Source: Syntrophaceae bacterium UBA2188
GTDB lineage: Bacteria > Desulfobacterota > BSN033 > UBA1163
NCBI GenBank assembly: GCA_002327985.1
Contig: DCVM01000126.1
Location: forward strand, 1 to 64,000
Length of the DNA: 64,000 nt
Direction of reading: 5' to 3'
The number at the start of each line of letters is the position of its first letter. Positions within the stretch are counted from its first letter, which is position 1. Shown here piece after piece: positions 62,453 through 64,000 of the stretch. Made by a program: the position numbers and the translations under genes. Under the pieces are notes generated by a model, which saw nothing but the letters and a program-made list of their open reading frames with translations, made no database searches and was not told where the DNA came from.

Positions 62453-63528
62453 TAGAGTTTTCCTTCGTCTCTTTTCTTCTTTTTCGCCCAGTAACCGATC
62501 AGGTAGATCACCCTGACATTCAAACGGGTTCCAATACCATCCGGAAAAAATATGAGCAATAGGATCAAGATCATACCATAGGCGGGAAGGCTGTATTCCT
62601 GATACCTGCTCAGGATATCCGTGAGCCAGGTCAGGAGGATCGCTCCAGCAATGGGACCATAGAGATTTCCCATCCCACCCAGGATGACCATCATGACGAT
62701 GAGAACAGTCAATCCAAGGCTGAATGCCTCGGGATTGGCAATGGACATGACGCAGGCGAAAAGACTTCCAGCCAATCCGGCATAAGCCGCGCTCAGAATA
62801 AAGATTTCTAACTTAATCCGGGGAACATTGATCCCAACGCTTGAAGCAGCATCTTCACTGGCAGCGACTGCCAGAAGGGCCCGGCCCACTTTTGAACGGA
62901 CCAGATTTTTCGAAAAGACAAATAACCCGACGAGGACTCCCCATGTGAGATAGTACTGTTTCAGATAGGTATCGAAGATAAACCCCATCACAGAAAACCA
63001 GGGAATGCCGAAGATCCCGATGACCCCACCCGTGAGATCCGTAGACTCCCGGAGGACCACCAGAAAAATTTCTCCAAACCCCAGTGTGGCTAAGGCGAGA
63101 AAGTATCCTTTCAATTTGAGAATGGGTCTTCCGATGAAAGAAGCGATCGCGGCTGCTGAAGCCGCTGAGGCCCAAAAAGCCAGAAAGATGGGGACGCCGT
63201 AACGAGTGGTGAGGATGGCGGTCGTATAAGCCCCGATTCCAAAGAATGCAGCATGTCCCAAAGAAATCTGGCCGGCATAGCCCATGAAGAGACTTAATCC
63301 CAAGGACAAGATGGCGTAGATTCCTGCCAACACCATGAGATGATGAAAGTGTGGATCAGACCAGATCAGGGGTGCCAAACCGATTGCACCAAGATAAAAG
63401 AGGTCTTTCTTTTTAAACTCTTTTTTATGATAGAGGTATGGATCGGGGGCGATTAAGGAAAGTAACCACAGGGGCACCAGATAGAAGAGGTCCCTCTTTC
63501 TAAATTCATTTTTTTTCGTCTCTACCAT
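62452..63528 (-). CDS. livM: Branched-chain amino acid ABC transporter permease LivM with duplicated N-terminus
   Basis: A 358-residue permease with YAGQISLGHAAFFGIGAYTTA and GRALLAVAASEDAASSVGIN, standard for LivM. The N-terminus contains a tandem repeat: EFRKRDLFYL (8-17) and EFKKKDLFYL (37-46), each followed by a hydrophobic stretch and D-P-x-x-x-H, with a 29-residue period. It overlaps livH by seven bases. Confidence 0.94.
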   Translation of the reverse strand: MVETKKNEFRKRDLFYLVPLWLLSLIAPDPYLYHKKEFKKKDLFYLGAIGLAPLIWSDPHFHHLMVLAGIYAILSLGLSLFMGYAGQISLGHAAFFGIGAYTTAILTTRYGVPIFLAFWASAASAAAIASFIGRPILKLKGYFLALATLGFGEIFLVVLRESTDLTGGVIGIFGIPWFSVMGFIFDTYLKQYYLTWGVLVGLFVFSKNLVRSKVGRALLAVAASEDAASSVGINVPRIKLEIFILSAAYAGLAGSLFACVMSIANPEAFSLGLTVLIVMMVILGGMGNLYGPIAGAILLTWLTDILSRYQEYSLPAYGMILILLLIFFPDGIGTRLNVRVIYLIGYWAKKKKRDEGKL

Positions 63529-64000
63529 CGGCGGCTATCCATAAAAGGGGATCCTAAAATTCCTTTGGGCCTGAAGTGTAGGATGAGTAATAAGATTCCA
63601 AAGGCAATGGCGTCCTTATACCCGGCAGGGATGAAGGCCAAACTTAAAGATTCGACAATTCCAAGGACAAAGCCTCCAAGGATTGCACCGCTATTCTTCC
63701 CCCAGCCTCCCAAGACAGCTGCAATAAAACCCTTGAGACCCAAGAGTGTCCCAGAACTATAACTGGTGAAGAATACGGGGGTGATCAGTATTCCGGCAAA
63801 GGCTCCTACTCCTGCGCTCACTCCGAAGGCTAAAAAGACCATGAGGTTTCTTGATATTCCTAGGAGATCCGCTCCCAAAGGATCGGTTGAGCTGGCTTCC
63901 ATCGCCTTTCCCAATAACGTTCGATGGGAAAGGAGGTAGAGAAAAATCAGGAGTATCAAGGTGGAGATCAGGACCCAGACGCTCTGGGGAAGAACAGAGA
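63522..64000 (-). CDS. livH: Branched-chain amino acid ABC transporter permease LivH (partial)
   Basis: The C-terminal half of a LivH-type permease: GKAMEASSTDPLGADLLGIS (EAA-like loop), FAGILITPVFFTSYSSGTLLGLKGFIAAVLGGWG, GFVLGIVESLSLAFIPAGYKD. The frame stays open to the window end (SVWVLISTLILLIFLYLL), so the gene starts outside; TTG 63959 is not the true start. A LivK binding protein would be expected beyond. Confidence 0.9.
   Translation of the reverse strand, partial: SVLPQSVWVLISTLILLIFLYLLSHRTLLGKAMEASSTDPLGADLLGISRNLMVFLAFGVSAGVGAFAGILITPVFFTSYSSGTLLGLKGFIAAVLGGWGKNSGAILGGFVLGIVESLSLAFIPAGYKDAIAFGILLLILHFRPKGILGSPFMDSRRW

Noticed and set aside
1..64000. CRISPR array
   Set aside because: No regularly spaced direct repeats with unique spacers were found; the repeats seen are palindromic or duplicated-gene types.

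Overview
The window looks like a chromosomal piece of a Desulfobacterota (deltaproteobacteria-like) anaerobe, probably from a metagenome-type genome. This is inferred from the ribosomal protein sequences, an NfnAB-type (SudAB) flavoprotein pair, Liv-type and Dpp-type ABC transporters, a UPF0280 protein, and palindromic intergenic repeats of the kind common in that group. No tRNA, rRNA or CRISPR array was seen.

Region 1 (1-10.7 kb) is a defence/toxin-antitoxin island on the + strand. It holds a HEPN protein translationally coupled to a 1313-aa type IIG-like adenine methylase, two small unknowns, and a Panacea-domain antitoxin gene present twice. The two copies lie in 0.8-kb direct repeats that flank a YhcG-type PD-(D/E)XK nuclease. 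The second copy is followed by a PemK/MazF-like toxin candidate. A HepT pseudogene and a minus-strand BrnT/BrnA pair close the island. Embedded in it, on the minus strand, is a roughly 90-nt structured RNA with a near-perfect sigma70 promoter (TTGACA-N17-TATAAA) and a terminal T-run. I cannot assign it, and it is one of the best candidates here for something undescribed.

Region 2 (10.7-30.6 kb, minus strand) is one long str-S10-spc-alpha superoperon reading rpsL, rpsG, fusA, tuf, rpsJ, rplC, rplD, rplW, rplB, rpsS, rplV, rpsC, rplP, rpmC, rpsQ, rplN, rplX, rplE, rpsN, rpsH, rplF, rplR, rpsE, rpmD, rplO, secY, adk, infA, rpmJ, rpsM, rpsK, rpsD, rpoA, rplQ. It has a likely promoter upstream of rpsL and a strong terminator after rplQ. 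Several spacers contain palindromic or low-complexity repeats. The tuf gene has a Chloroflexi-like Cys-rich segment and aberrant codon choice, which suggests replacement by transfer.

Region 3 (30.6-37.2 kb) is a mixed accessory stretch: a MITE-like element, a DUF4301 protein, a 40-aa small ORF, a CPBP-type membrane protein, an integrase remnant joined to an MscS gene broken by a nonsense codon, an HdeD protein, a coiled-coil protein, and a cold-shock gene with a structured leader.

Region 4 (37.5-40.9 kb, + strand) is a five-gene unit: ribbon-helix-helix regulator, HEAT-repeat protein, ParA ATPase with an N-terminal DNA-binding-like domain, and two coiled-coil proteins sharing an N-terminal motif F-x-x-N-V-A-x-K-x-P. 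I read it as a candidate undescribed ParA positioning system.

Region 5 (41-53.8 kb) has a B12/radical SAM protein with a STAS-like tail, rpsU, an RRM protein, nfnAB, a two-repeat small protein, a five-gene oligopeptide ABC transporter and rlpA.

Region 6 (53.8-56.4 kb) is a possible chromosomal integron: an unusually long IntI on the minus strand, then divergently a GIY-YIG protein and a nucleotidyltransferase overlapping by ATGA, ending at an attC-like hairpin.

Region 7 (56.4-64 kb, minus strand) is housekeeping: a radical SAM protein, rnc, mtaB, UPF0280, and livF, livG, livM, livH (livH cut by the window end).
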